The translations under genes were made by a program, and so were the position numbers. From positions 124,001-188,000 of the forward strand of contig CAXXHV010000001.1 in the NCBI GenBank assembly GCA_963678575.2: DNA of 64,000 nt. The letters are read 5' to 3'. Positions 9,545 to 17,312 of the stretch are shown here, one piece after another (the first letter of the stretch is position 1; each line of letters opens with the position of its first letter). A model generated the notes under the pieces. The model was not told the DNA's origin and searched no databases. It saw only the letters and a program-made list of their open reading frames with translations. The stretch comes from Pleomorphochaeta sp963678575 (lineage in GTDB: Bacteria; Spirochaetota; Spirochaetia; Sphaerochaetales; Sphaerochaetaceae).

Positions 9545-9855
9545 TAGTTTTGTCCAAATAGATTGCCAAATGATCCTGCCATTTTTGCACTTTCTTGTTG
9601 TAATTTATTCTGTAAATTTTCTGAAGCATTATTAAAAGCTGCAGCAATTAATACTTGAAGTGTATTAACATCTTCTGGGTCTACTATAGCTTTATCAATT
9701 TTAATATCAGTTATAGTATATTTTCCATTTATTGTTATTTCTACCATTCCTGCCCCAGCATTCCCGGTTGCATAAATAGTTTCAAGCTTGGACTTCATTT
9801 GATCTACATTTTTTTGTAAATCTTTCATGTTTTTCATCATGTCAAATGGATTCAT
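9544..9855 (-). CDS. ebfC: YbaB/EbfC nucleoid-associated protein
   Basis: At 103 residues it matches YbaB/EbfC: MNPFDMMKNMKDLQKN, then GAGMVEITINGKYTITDIKID and VLIAAAFNNASENLQ. These small dimers bind DNA and, in Borrelia, EbfC is a global nucleoid protein. It sits between dnaX and recR as usual. The translation start is odd: AGGAGG (9881-9886) lies 25 bases before the ATG, and between them a small hairpin (GGCA/TGCC, 9865-9878) precedes eight A and a T. A similar arrangement occurs at deoC. Confidence 0.93.
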   Translation of the reverse strand: MNPFDMMKNMKDLQKNVDQMKSKLETIYATGNAGAGMVEITINGKYTITDIKIDKAIVDPEDVNTLQVLIAAAFNNASENLQNKLQQESAKMAGSFGNLFGQN

Positions 9856-9864
9856 ATTTTTTTT

Positions 9865-9886
9865 GGCAAATTTATGCCTTCCTCCT
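9865..9886 (-). promoter_or_regulatory. Shine-Dalgarno separated from ebfC start by a hairpin
   Basis: AGGAGG at 9886-9881 is too far from ATG 9855 (25 nt gap) for normal initiation. A GGCA/TGCC hairpin (9878-9865) lies between; looping it out leaves an 11-nt spacing. The hairpin is followed by AAAAAAAAT then ATG, the same order as at deoC (18392-18420). Confidence 0.5.
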
Positions 9887-9932
9887 AAAAAGAAAATTAT
9901 TAGTTGATTGTTTAATAAAGTTTTTTTTAAAT

Positions 9933-11840
9933 TTAGTCAACTTCTTCAATTTTTCCTCTAAACATTTTTCGAGTTTCTTCAACAAAAGGATCATTATATA
10001 TTTCATTTTGTACTTTTGGTTGAACTTGTTCTAATTCAAATTTGATGGGGCCTGCATAACCACAAATTCTATTAATAGCAGCTCTTACAATTTTTTCATT
10101 TTCTTTTATTATTGTTAAGCTAAAATTTACAGGGGTATATAATATCAAAACATTATTCTTATTTTCAACTTTCGATATTTTTTGACAAGCTGCAGATACA
10201 TTTATATATTTATTTTTCATTAAATCAATTATAAGTGGTAATTTTTCAATTGTAAAAAGGCCATTATTTTCATTGGCTTGTGTCGTATTTTGTCTTTGTA
10301 ATGCATGCATTTCTGTTTTTTGTTGTTCTGCAATGATTTTAGATTTAGCTAGTTCAGCTTGCTTTTGTAGTTCAGCTTGTTTTTGTAGTTCAGCTTGTTT
10401 TTGTAGTTCAGCTTGTTTTTGTAGTTCAGCTTGTTTTTGTAGTTCAGCTTGTTTTTGTAGTTCAGCTTGTTTTTGTAGTTCTACTTGCTTTTGTAGTTCT
10501 ACTTGCTTTTGTAGTTCTACTTGCTTTTGTAGTTCAGTTTGTTTTTGTAGTTCAGCTTGCTTTTGTAGTTCAGCTTGCTTTTGTAGTTCTGCTTGTTTTT
10601 GTAGTTCTGCTTGTTTTTGTAGTTCTGCTTGTTTTTGTAGTTCTACCTGCTTTTTATCTTCTTTTAAATTTGAAGAAGGTGTTGAATTATTAGATTCATA
10701 TATAATATCTTCTTTTAATTTTTCAATTTGTTTTATAATTGTTATTGGTGAAGATAAATATGTAAGATTTTCGAGTTTATTTATGGCAAGTTCTAGTTCA
10801 AATCTTGGATCAATTGAATATTTGATGTCTCTAAATAAATTAATAAATAATTCTAACCCTGCAGAAAGTTGTTCGGACGTGTAGGCCTCAACAATGAATT
10901 CTGGAACATCTTTTACTTGAATTCCTAGAATATTTGGGTCATTTATATTTTGTTTTAATAATAATAGTGTTCTAAAATAAGATGCGAAATCTTTAATACA
11001 TTGTTCTACTGAAATACCAGAGCTTAACATTATATTAATTTCTAATAAAACTTTTTCCATCTCTTTTTTTATTAAAAATGTGAATATATTATTTATTTGT
11101 TCAATACCAATTAATCCTAATTTGTCTTTAATTTTTTCTAAAGTAATATGATCCTTGCTAAATGAAACAACTTGATCAAAAAGTGTATAAGCATCTCTCA
11201 TTGAGCCTGTTGCCTCTTTTGCAATCCAAAATATTGCATCTTCATCAGCTTCAATTTGTAAGTCTTTAGCTGCAGATAAAAGACATTTGCTTATTGTTTC
11301 AATATTAATTAGTTGAAAATGAAATTGCTGACAACGGCTTCTAATTGTTGCAGGAACCTTTTGAGTTTCAGTTGTGGCAAAAATAAAAATAGTATAACTA
11401 GGTGGTTCTTCAATTGTTTTTAATAAGGCATTAAAAGCACTTTTAGATAACATATGTACTTCATCAATGATATATATCTTATATCGACCTTTTTGAGGTT
11501 TAAATCTAACTTCTTCTTTGATATTTCTTATATCATCAACACTATTATTACTTGCTCCATCAATTTCAATTACATCAGAACAGTTTCCTTTTGTTATTTC
11601 AACACAAAGTTCACACTTTCCACAGGGGGTAGGTGTTGGGCCATGTTCACAATTTAAGGCTTTTGCAAGGAGTCTTGCCGACGAAGTTTTACCAACACCT
11701 CTAGGCCCACAAAAAAGATATGCATGAGCGATACGATTTGCTTCAATAGAGTTCTTTATTGTTGAGACAACAAATTCTTGACCAACTAAGCTGTCAAAAT
11801 TTTGAGGTCTTTTTTTTGTTGCGGTTACTTCATAAGCCAT
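9933..11840 (-). CDS. dnaX: DNA polymerase III subunit gamma/tau with a long hexapeptide repeat linker
   Basis: The 635-residue clamp-loader ATPase has the P-loop GPRGVGKTS (45-53), zinc-binding C64/C73/C76/C79, Walker B IDEVHMLS and the sensor region IRSRCQQF. Domain III runs to about residue 370. Residues about 395-497 are 17 tandem hexapeptides of the QKQAEL type, with one QKQTEL and three consecutive QKQVEL units, predicted as one long charged helix. The final 135 residues are a C-terminal tau-like domain. The start has AGGAGA seven bases upstream. It is the first protein gene after ffs and heads dnaX-ebfC-recR. Repeat copy number is likely to vary between strains. Confidence 0.95.
   Translation of the reverse strand: MAYEVTATKKRPQNFDSLVGQEFVVSTIKNSIEANRIAHAYLFCGPRGVGKTSSARLLAKALNCEHGPTPTPCGKCELCVEITKGNCSDVIEIDGASNNSVDDIRNIKEEVRFKPQKGRYKIYIIDEVHMLSKSAFNALLKTIEEPPSYTIFIFATTETQKVPATIRSRCQQFHFQLINIETISKCLLSAAKDLQIEADEDAIFWIAKEATGSMRDAYTLFDQVVSFSKDHITLEKIKDKLGLIGIEQINNIFTFLIKKEMEKVLLEINIMLSSGISVEQCIKDFASYFRTLLLLKQNINDPNILGIQVKDVPEFIVEAYTSEQLSAGLELFINLFRDIKYSIDPRFELELAINKLENLTYLSSPITIIKQIEKLKEDIIYESNNSTPSSNLKEDKKQVELQKQAELQKQAELQKQAELQKQAELQKQAELQKQTELQKQVELQKQVELQKQVELQKQAELQKQAELQKQAELQKQAELQKQAELQKQAELQKQAELAKSKIIAEQQKTEMHALQRQNTTQANENNGLFTIEKLPLIIDLMKNKYINVSAACQKISKVENKNNVLILYTPVNFSLTIIKENEKIVRAAINRICGYAGPIKFELEQVQPKVQNEIYNDPFVEETRKMFRGKIEEVD
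10351..10656 (-). repeat. 17 x 18-bp in-frame tandem repeat inside dnaX
   Basis: Seventeen uninterrupted 18-bp units encode hexapeptides of the QKQAEL form; on the plus strand the unit is AGTTCAGCTTGTTTTTGT. Variants cluster: three adjacent units have TCTAC (Val), one AGTTT (Thr), and the last units use TCTGC instead of TCAGC. The block pattern suggests growth by unequal duplication of short runs. All copies keep the frame. Confidence 0.97.
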
Positions 11841-11921
11841 ATAATTCTCCTAACAATATATGATTATAACATAAATTTAATGTAATTATATAAGATTTTA
11901 GATAAGAAATAAATAAAAAAA

Positions 11922-12025
11922 CAGCCGGTAAATCACCCGTATCTCATGAATAAATTACTTACCGCTGCTACCTTCCGGTCCTGACGGGGTTGGGTAATTA
12001 TTCATAGTACAGAATCTACCGACTG
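11922..12025 (-). ncRNA. ffs: Small signal recognition particle RNA (4.5S type)
   Basis: The minus strand contains the universally conserved SRP helix 8 sequence GTCAGGACCGGAAGGTAGCA with the GGAA tetraloop and the paired internal loop. The ends CAGTCGGTA and TACCGGCTG pair to close a single long hairpin of 104 nt, the short form without an Alu domain. A run of T follows on the minus strand at 11921-11915. It lies five bases after tRNA-Ser(GGA), so it is probably processed from a joint transcript. The RNA works with Ffh in co-translational membrane targeting. Confidence 0.97.
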
Positions 12026-12029
12026 AAAA

Positions 12030-12115
<86 letters not shown>

Positions 12116-12167
12116 AAAAAGGGTCATTCCTTTTGCAAATATACTAGAATAAAATGAAAAAAATATC

Positions 12168-12254
12168 GGAGAGAGAGGGATTCGAACCCTCGGTAACGTG
12201 AAACGCTACAACGGATTTCGAGTCCGTCTCCTTCGACCTCTCGGACATCTCTCC
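12168..12254 (-). tRNA. tRNA-Ser (anticodon CGA)
   Basis: An 87-nt class II tRNA with acceptor GGAGAGA, anticodon stem ACGGA/TCCGT around loop CTCGAAA (CGA), a long variable arm and T arm GGTTCGAATCC. It reads UCG, which is redundant with the UGA-anticodon tRNA at 13444. No encoded CCA. Confidence 0.95.
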
Positions 12255-12278
12255 AGTACAAACTGCAAGCATATTGTT

Positions 12279-12351
12279 GAGACCTAGAGGATTCGAACCT
12301 CCGACCCTCAGTTCCGCAAACTGATGCTCTATCCAGCTGAGCTAAGATCTC
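12279..12351 (-). tRNA. tRNA-Arg (anticodon GCG)
   Basis: A 73-nt tRNA starting GAGATCTTAGCTCAGCTGG, with anticodon stem TCAGT/ACTGA and loop TTGCGGA, so positions 34-36 read GCG. It would decode CGC/CGU. Most bacteria use an ACG anticodon edited to ICG by TadA for this box, so a genomic G34 is unusual. Confidence 0.93.
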
Positions 12352-12523
12352 ATAATAAAAAAACTAAAAAGGAATATAAATTCTTTTATAACCTTTATTT
12401 ACGAAAGTCGACTATATTATTTTTTAATAAAGATGTCAAGGGCTAAGTTTTTTTTAAAATAATATATTTTTAGTGAGGAAAATATTTTTTTTAGTAAAAA
12501 GAATAAGTTTCAATATCTTTTCA

Positions 12524-13192
12524 TTAATTTAATAATGTGAAATTATTTTTATTAAAATCAAGCACACCAGCTTTCTTAAGTTTCATTAATTCTTTGCTTA
12601 ATGCACTACGATTAACTACTAGAAAATCTGCTAATTCTTGTCTATTAAATGGAATTACAAATGATTTACTCTTTTTTTGGATTGAAAAAGAATTTAAATA
12701 TGTAAGTAACTTATCTTCTGTTGTTCTTTTTGAAAGAATTTCAATTTTGTTATTCATTATGATAGCTTTCTTTGCAAAAATTTCTAATAAATTAATAATT
12801 AAAATCGTATGAAAACTACAAGAAATTGAACAAGGGTGTAACATTTTATCCAAATTAAGAAAAATAATTTTACATTTAGTATTTGCTTTAATAGAAACAA
12901 CTAATGATCTATTTTCAAAAGCGTAAATCTCTCCAAACATATCGTAAGTATTTAAGTTTTTTAAAATTGAACTATTTCCCCAATAATCTAAACCTTCTAT
13001 GAGTAATGAGCCTTTAATGATAATTCCTACTTTATTAATCTTATCTCCTTGGTGGAAAATATATTCATTTTTTTCATATGTTTTAATTTTTGGGTCAAGA
13101 CAAGGAAGAATATTTAAAATATTATTTTCACTTATATTATTGAAAATTTTGCATTTTACTAACTCATTTAAATATTGAGAATATTGTTCCAT
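12524..13192 (-). CDS. Crp/Fnr family transcriptional regulator
   Basis: The 222-residue protein has an N-terminal cyclic-nucleotide-binding-like barrel (about 15-125, with FHQGDKINKVGIIIKGSL), a dimer helix, and a C-terminal winged helix (FNRQELADFLVVNRSALSKELMKLKKAGVLDF). It lacks the N-terminal cysteine cluster of true Fnr, though CSISC near residue 120 could bind a metal. The ligand is unknown. It is inserted in the tRNA cluster with its own start site (AAGGGAAAAAG). A regulatory target cannot be deduced here. Confidence 0.88.
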   Translation of the reverse strand: MEQYSQYLNELVKCKIFNNISENNILNILPCLDPKIKTYEKNEYIFHQGDKINKVGIIIKGSLLIEGLDYWGNSSILKNLNTYDMFGEIYAFENRSLVVSIKANTKCKIIFLNLDKMLHPCSISCSFHTILIINLLEIFAKKAIIMNNKIEILSKRTTEDKLLTYLNSFSIQKKSKSFVIPFNRQELADFLVVNRSALSKELMKLKKAGVLDFNKNNFTLLN

Positions 13193-13322
13193 TCTTTTTC
13201 CCTTTAAAAATATATCTTTATATTAATACTCTAATATAATTAAGATTCAGGGTCAAATATGAAAAAAAGAAAGTATTATAAAATAAAAAAACCTTGTAGT
13301 TGATACAAGGTTTTAAGAAATC

Positions 13323-13408
13323 GGAGAAGGGGGGATTCGAACCCCCGGACCCGTTACCAGGTCAACTCCTTAGCAGGGAGCCCGATTCGGCCACTCTCGC
13401 ACCTCTCC
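13323..13408 (-). tRNA. tRNA-Ser (anticodon GCT)
   Basis: An 86-nt class II tRNA with acceptor GGAGAGG/CTTCTCC, anticodon stem GCTCC/GGAGT around CTGCTAA (GCT), a long variable arm and T arm GGTTCGAATCC. It reads AGC/AGU. No encoded CCA. Confidence 0.95.
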
Positions 13409-13443
13409 ATCCCTAACTTATAATAAATAATATGTTAGATAGC

Positions 13444-13527
13444 GGAGAGAAAGGGATTCGAACCCTTGGTGAGTTTCCCCACGGTAGTTTTCAAGACTAC
13501 TGCCTTCGACCACTCGGCCATCTCTCC
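13444..13527 (-). tRNA. tRNA-Ser (anticodon TGA)
   Basis: An 84-nt class II tRNA with acceptor GGAGAGA/TCTCTCC, anticodon stem GTAGT/ACTAC around CTTGAAA (TGA), a variable arm and the standard T arm. It is the promoter-proximal member of the cluster. Confidence 0.96.
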
Positions 13528-13561
13528 ATTTATACTGACACCATGATGTCAACAGAAATAT

Positions 13562-13590
13562 AATATAGTGGTAGTAAAAGAATTAGTCAA
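13562..13590 (-). promoter_or_regulatory. Housekeeping promoter of the serine tRNA cluster
   Basis: Minus strand TTGACT (13590-13585), 17-bp spacer, TATATT (13567-13562). The predicted start near 13555 is about 28 bases before tRNA-Ser(TGA). Confidence 0.7.
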
Positions 13591-13773
13591 GATAGTTTTT
13601 CATATATTTATTAGCCTAATTTAAAAAAAAAGAAATATTTATATTATTTTGAATCTGCTAACTAATTAATTTTTGTAATTAAAAAACTATATATACTTTA
13701 TTCAAAAATTAATTCGTGCTTTAATAAAGTTGAAAGAAATATTCAAGAAAGCTTATAGTAGGAGATAAAATTT

Positions 13774-15183
13774 TTGTTAAAGTTTCCCAATTTATTTAAT
13801 AAGAAGAAAATTATAAAACCAAATTTAATTAAACCAGATTTACATACGCATCGAAAATCTCCTTTAGACCCATTAAGAGCAAAAAGTCTTGCTCAAGAGG
13901 CAATTGATGAAACAGAAAATTTAATAAATGAATTTGGGCCTAGACTTTCAGGTACAAATGCTTGTAAAAACTGTGCGAATAAAATAAATGAACGATTGAA
14001 TGAATATTGTGATTTTACAGCAAAACAAGAATTTATGCATAAAGGAAAGAGTTATGATCTTTGGTTACGCTTTCTGCCTTATATTTATTTGAGTTCTATT
14101 CTTTTATTATTATTTGGATTTCCTATTCTTTCTTTGCTATTTAATTTAGGTTTTCTTTTTTATGTTTATAGAAATTTTATTATTTATAATCCTATTTTTG
14201 AATCAAAAGTTGAAAATACGGAAGGTATAAATGTACATGGAATCATTGAACCAAAGAATGAAGTAAAAAAGACAATTGTTTTTTCTTCGCATCATGATAG
14301 TGCTAAATTGCTAAATACTAATAAAGGAGAGAAAGGTTATTTTTTGAAAGTTGAAATACCTTTGATTCTTTATTTTTTATCTTTATTTCTCAATATTATT
14401 GAGTTGATAGTTGAGTTAATTACAGGTAGAATTTTTAAGATTGGATTTCCTCCTTTAACTTCAATTATAATATTAGTAGCTTTATTATTATGTTTTCCAT
14501 TAATTTTAAAAATAAATAAATATTTTTCTGATAAAGGATCTTTGGGGGCCGGAGATAATTTAATAAGTTCAAGTATTTTAATTCAATTATCAAGATATTT
14601 TAATTGGAAAAAAATACGTAATGAAGGTTTGGATAATACAAGATTAGTTTTTGTGAGTTTTGATGCTGAAGAAGTCGGTTTAAGAGGATCAGAAATCTGG
14701 TTTGATAAACATTCTGCTTTACTGGAGAATGCAATACAATTAAATTTCGATTGTATATATAATTCTGACGAACTTGTATTTATTGATAGTGATATAAATG
14801 GCTTTGTCTCTTTGTCAAAAGATTTAGCAAATAAATGTGTTAAACTAGCTAATTCAATGGGGTATGAAGCAAAGAACTATCAACTTCCTTTTTTAAGCGG
14901 AGCCACTGATGCTGCTAGTGGATATCGTGCAAATATAGACTCTTGTTCAATGATGGCTGTTGATTTTGAAAAAGGAATAAAAGATACATATTTTCATACA
15001 ATAAATGATACTGTAGATAAAATCGAATTAAAGGCCGTTGAAAAAGCAATAGCAATTGCAATAAAGTTATGTAATACAATCGACAATAATTCATTTAATG
15101 AAGAAGAACTTATAATGGAAGAAAATCAAAAAGAAATAGATATTAAGGACTTATTAAAATTTAATAAAATATCTCGAAGATAA
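13774..15183 (+). CDS. Membrane-anchored M28 family zinc aminopeptidase-like protein
   Basis: The 469-residue protein has M28 metal ligands in order: HHDS near residue 173, GAGDN near 261, the catalytic pair DAEEVG near 299, and HTINDTVDK near 410. Two hydrophobic clusters (about 105-145 and 190-245) interrupt the peptidase, so it is an integral membrane protein. The start is TTG 13774 with AGGAG nine bases upstream. M28 enzymes release N-terminal residues or cleave related amides; the location of the active site relative to the membrane is not clear. It stands alone, with the convergent IMPACT gene six bases after. Confidence 0.82.
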   Translation: MLKFPNLFNKKKIIKPNLIKPDLHTHRKSPLDPLRAKSLAQEAIDETENLINEFGPRLSGTNACKNCANKINERLNEYCDFTAKQEFMHKGKSYDLWLRFLPYIYLSSILLLLFGFPILSLLFNLGFLFYVYRNFIIYNPIFESKVENTEGINVHGIIEPKNEVKKTIVFSSHHDSAKLLNTNKGEKGYFLKVEIPLILYFLSLFLNIIELIVELITGRIFKIGFPPLTSIIILVALLLCFPLILKINKYFSDKGSLGAGDNLISSSILIQLSRYFNWKKIRNEGLDNTRLVFVSFDAEEVGLRGSEIWFDKHSALLENAIQLNFDCIYNSDELVFIDSDINGFVSLSKDLANKCVKLANSMGYEAKNYQLPFLSGATDAASGYRANIDSCSMMAVDFEKGIKDTYFHTINDTVDKIELKAVEKAIAIAIKLCNTIDNNSFNEEELIMEENQKEIDIKDLLKFNKISRR

Positions 15184-15188
15184 GAGCT

Positions 15189-15788
15189 TTAATTAAATTC
15201 AATAATATCTTTTGCATTTGAGATTTCTATAATATCTTTTTTTAGAGAAGAGCAATTCGTTGTAGGTAATTCTCCTTTTATTACAACATTTGATTCAAAA
15301 ATCTCATCAATTATTTTACAATTATATTTATCTAAAAGAATTTTTATTCTCTCGAATCTTTCATAGGCTGTTTTTATTAAAAAATTATTTTTTTCAATTA
15401 TTTCTTGGCTAATAATATCTTTAAGGACTTCTTTTGTGCTTTCCCCATAGGCTTTTACAAGACCGCCTGTTCCAAGTAAAGTTCCACCAAAGTATCTAAT
15501 AATTAATACAATTATATTTGTTAAGTTACTCCCTTTTAGAATTTCAAATGCGGGTCTCCCTGCAGTATTTTTAGGCTCTTTATCATCACTATAACTATAA
15601 ATGGTTCCTTGATTTCCAATAATTGCAGCATGTACAACATGATTTGCATTTGGGTGCTCTGCTTTTGTTTTAGATACAATAGTTTTTACATCTTCAATAT
15701 TATTAATTTTCTTAGCGATGGCAATAAAGCGAGATTTTTTAAAAATTAATTCTTTTGTAATAGTATTTGTAGGTTCTCTAAAGTTCAT
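15189..15788 (-). CDS. YigZ/IMPACT family protein
   Basis: The 199-residue protein shows the UPF0029 N-domain (KSRFIAIAKKI; HPNANHVVHAA; YSYSDDKEPKNTAGRPAFEIL; IIRYFGGTLLGTGGLVKAYG) and the ferredoxin-like C-domain. The family is linked to translation control but has no settled bacterial reaction. Upstream, TTGATA-17-TATATT ends six bases before the ATG and no ribosome site is present, so the mRNA is probably leaderless. Confidence 0.93.
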   Translation of the reverse strand: MNFREPTNTITKELIFKKSRFIAIAKKINNIEDVKTIVSKTKAEHPNANHVVHAAIIGNQGTIYSYSDDKEPKNTAGRPAFEILKGSNLTNIIVLIIRYFGGTLLGTGGLVKAYGESTKEVLKDIISQEIIEKNNFLIKTAYERFERIKILLDKYNCKIIDEIFESNVVIKGELPTTNCSSLKKDIIEISNAKDIIEFN

Positions 15789-15794
15789 AATTTT

Positions 15795-15823
15795 AATATA
15801 GAGTAGTACAAAATAGATATCAA
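15795..15823 (-). promoter_or_regulatory. Promoter giving a leaderless IMPACT-protein mRNA
   Basis: Minus strand TTGATA, 17-bp spacer, TATATT, then AAAATT and the ATG at 15788. The transcription start falls at or next to the A of the start codon. Confidence 0.65.
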
Positions 15824-15920
15824 GACAGAAGATAAATATTTTAAAAGCTTGGTATATGTCTTAAATAAAAATAAGATATAAGATATATTTAGTAAAAATA
15901 AATATTATAGGATGTATATT

Positions 15921-16250
15921 ATGCAATTTGATGAAGCTTCAAAAGCTATTTTTTTAGAAGAGTTAACAAAGAACAATAAAAAAGCAATATATTTTTATAT
16001 TCAAAAAAGTTGTTGTTCAAGTACTCTTAATGTTGATTTAACTGATGATGGAATTATTGAAGACATAGATGGTGTTCCAGTTGTCTTTGGTGAAGAGGCA
16101 AAAAATGCCTTAGAAAACGCAAAATTTGTTGTTAATGAGAATGGATTATCTTTATTAGATTTAAAGCCTGTAGAAAGTGAAAGTTGTTCTTGTGGTGGTG
16201 ATCATGATGATAGCTGTTCTTGTTCAGATGATGGTTGTTCTTGTCATTAA
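15921..16250 (+). CDS. Small HesB/IscA-like protein with a cysteine-rich metal-binding tail
   Basis: The 109-residue protein begins MQFDEASKAIF (start chosen at 15921, eight bases after AGGA; ATG 15912 touches that site). It has a beta-rich core with KSCCSS and ends in a Cys/His/Asp-rich tail, SCSCGGDHDD then SCSCSDDGCSCH, with about nine Cys in the last 25 residues. The core resembles HesB-like Fe-S proteins in length and position of the CC pair, but the classic three-Cys A-type pattern is not present. A metal-storage or metallochaperone role is possible; function is not established. Confidence 0.55.
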   Translation: MQFDEASKAIFLEELTKNNKKAIYFYIQKSCCSSTLNVDLTDDGIIEDIDGVPVVFGEEAKNALENAKFVVNENGLSLLDLKPVESESCSCGGDHDDSCSCSDDGCSCH

Positions 16251-16255
16251 AAAAT

Positions 16256-16304
16256 AAAAGAGTTATTAAAAATCAATAATTGGTTTGAGATAACTCTTTT
16301 TTTT
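16256..16304. terminator. Bidirectional terminator
   Basis: AAAAGAGTTAT pairs with ATAACTCTTTT around an AT-rich loop with A/T runs on both sides. It serves the cysteine-rich gene (plus) and the DMT transporter (minus), whose stop lies inside it. Confidence 0.85.
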
Positions 16305-17202
16305 AAAGAAACATTAATGTAACACCAAAGACTGAAATAAGTGTTCCAAGAATTTCTAATTGATTGATGTGTTTTTTTATTATTATCAATTCATATATTA
16401 ATATAAATATAGGACTAATTTGTACAATTGCTGTAACAAGTCCAATAGGTGCATAATTAAAAGAAGTAAGTAACAGGGTCATGCCAATTATAGGTCCACT
16501 GATTGTTGCAATAAATAATAGCGATAAATATTTTTTATTATTAAAAACTTTGAAATCGTTTAAGAATTCTTTTCTAAAAAAAATTGCAAATATAATAGAG
16601 GCTAATAATCCTCCAATCATTCTTATTGTATTTGTGCTAATTGGTCCAATATTTGTGAGTGCACTTTTTGCAAGTATATTAGAAGTAGCTTGAAAGATTG
16701 CTGCTAGTAATGCAAAAAGAGCCCCTTTTCTTTTATTTTTTATATTATTAATATCTGTTTCTTTATTTTGATTAAGAATTAATATTATTATACCTGAAAT
16801 TGTAATTAAAATTGCCAGCATTTGTATGAGATTTAATACTTCTTTAAAGAAGAAATATGATAATATAGTATTAAAAATAGGATTTAAAGTCATTATAACC
16901 ATTGCTTCTCTTGGTCCAATATTTGTAAAAGCCCAAAAAGAAAAAGAATCACAGAAAAAATAACCTAACATTCCAGAAATTAATAAAATTATCCAATTGG
17001 ATATTGATGCTTGTGTAAAGAAATTCCCTTCTCCTATCAAGGCTATTATTAATATTATTGGTACAGCCATCCAAAGTCTGATATGAACGGTTGCTCTTGT
17101 AGAGACTTTTTTTCCTAGATAGGAATAAATTATTGAATTTTCTGCATAAGTAAGAGCTGCTATGATTGCTAAGATTTGACCAATTAATAATTTTGGGATC
17201 AT
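16303..17202 (-). CDS. DMT superfamily (EamA) transporter
   Basis: The 299-residue protein has ten predicted membrane helices in two EamA repeats (about 5-140 and 160-298). The repeat signatures include GPREAMVIMTLNPIF and SFNYAPIGLVTAIVQISPIF. EamA carriers move amino acids or other small metabolites; the substrate cannot be predicted. The start has AGGAAA. Monocistronic. Confidence 0.88.
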   Translation of the reverse strand: MIPKLLIGQILAIIAALTYAENSIIYSYLGKKVSTRATVHIRLWMAVPIILIIALIGEGNFFTQASISNWIILLISGMLGYFFCDSFSFWAFTNIGPREAMVIMTLNPIFNTILSYFFFKEVLNLIQMLAILITISGIIILILNQNKETDINNIKNKRKGALFALLAAIFQATSNILAKSALTNIGPISTNTIRMIGGLLASIIFAIFFRKEFLNDFKVFNNKKYLSLLFIATISGPIIGMTLLLTSFNYAPIGLVTAIVQISPIFILIYELIIIKKHINQLEILGTLISVFGVTLMFL

Positions 17203-17312
17203 AAATTGTTTCCTATCTGTTTGATAAATAAAAGAACTTATGCTTAATATATTTTATATTAAGTATTAAAAAAAGAGCTATTGTAATTTTTTTAACAATA
17301 ACTCCATTATTT

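Noticed and set aside
9860..9880. TGGCAAATTTATGC as a sigma-54 promoter
   Set aside because: The GG to GC distance is one base too short and nothing suitable lies downstream on that strand; it is part of the ebfC start-site hairpin.
10351..10656. CRISPR-like array
   Set aside because: Units are contiguous 18-bp direct repeats without spacers, inside a coding gene, and no cas genes are near.
10273..10884. Plus-strand ORF rich in CFCSSA repeats
   Set aside because: It is the antisense reading of the dnaX 18-bp repeat; no ribosome site, and dnaX on the other strand is unambiguous.
9933..11840. Programmed frameshift producing gamma from dnaX
   Set aside because: Runs of A occur in each repeat, but no clear A AAA AAG plus stem structure is visible, so no firm claim is made.
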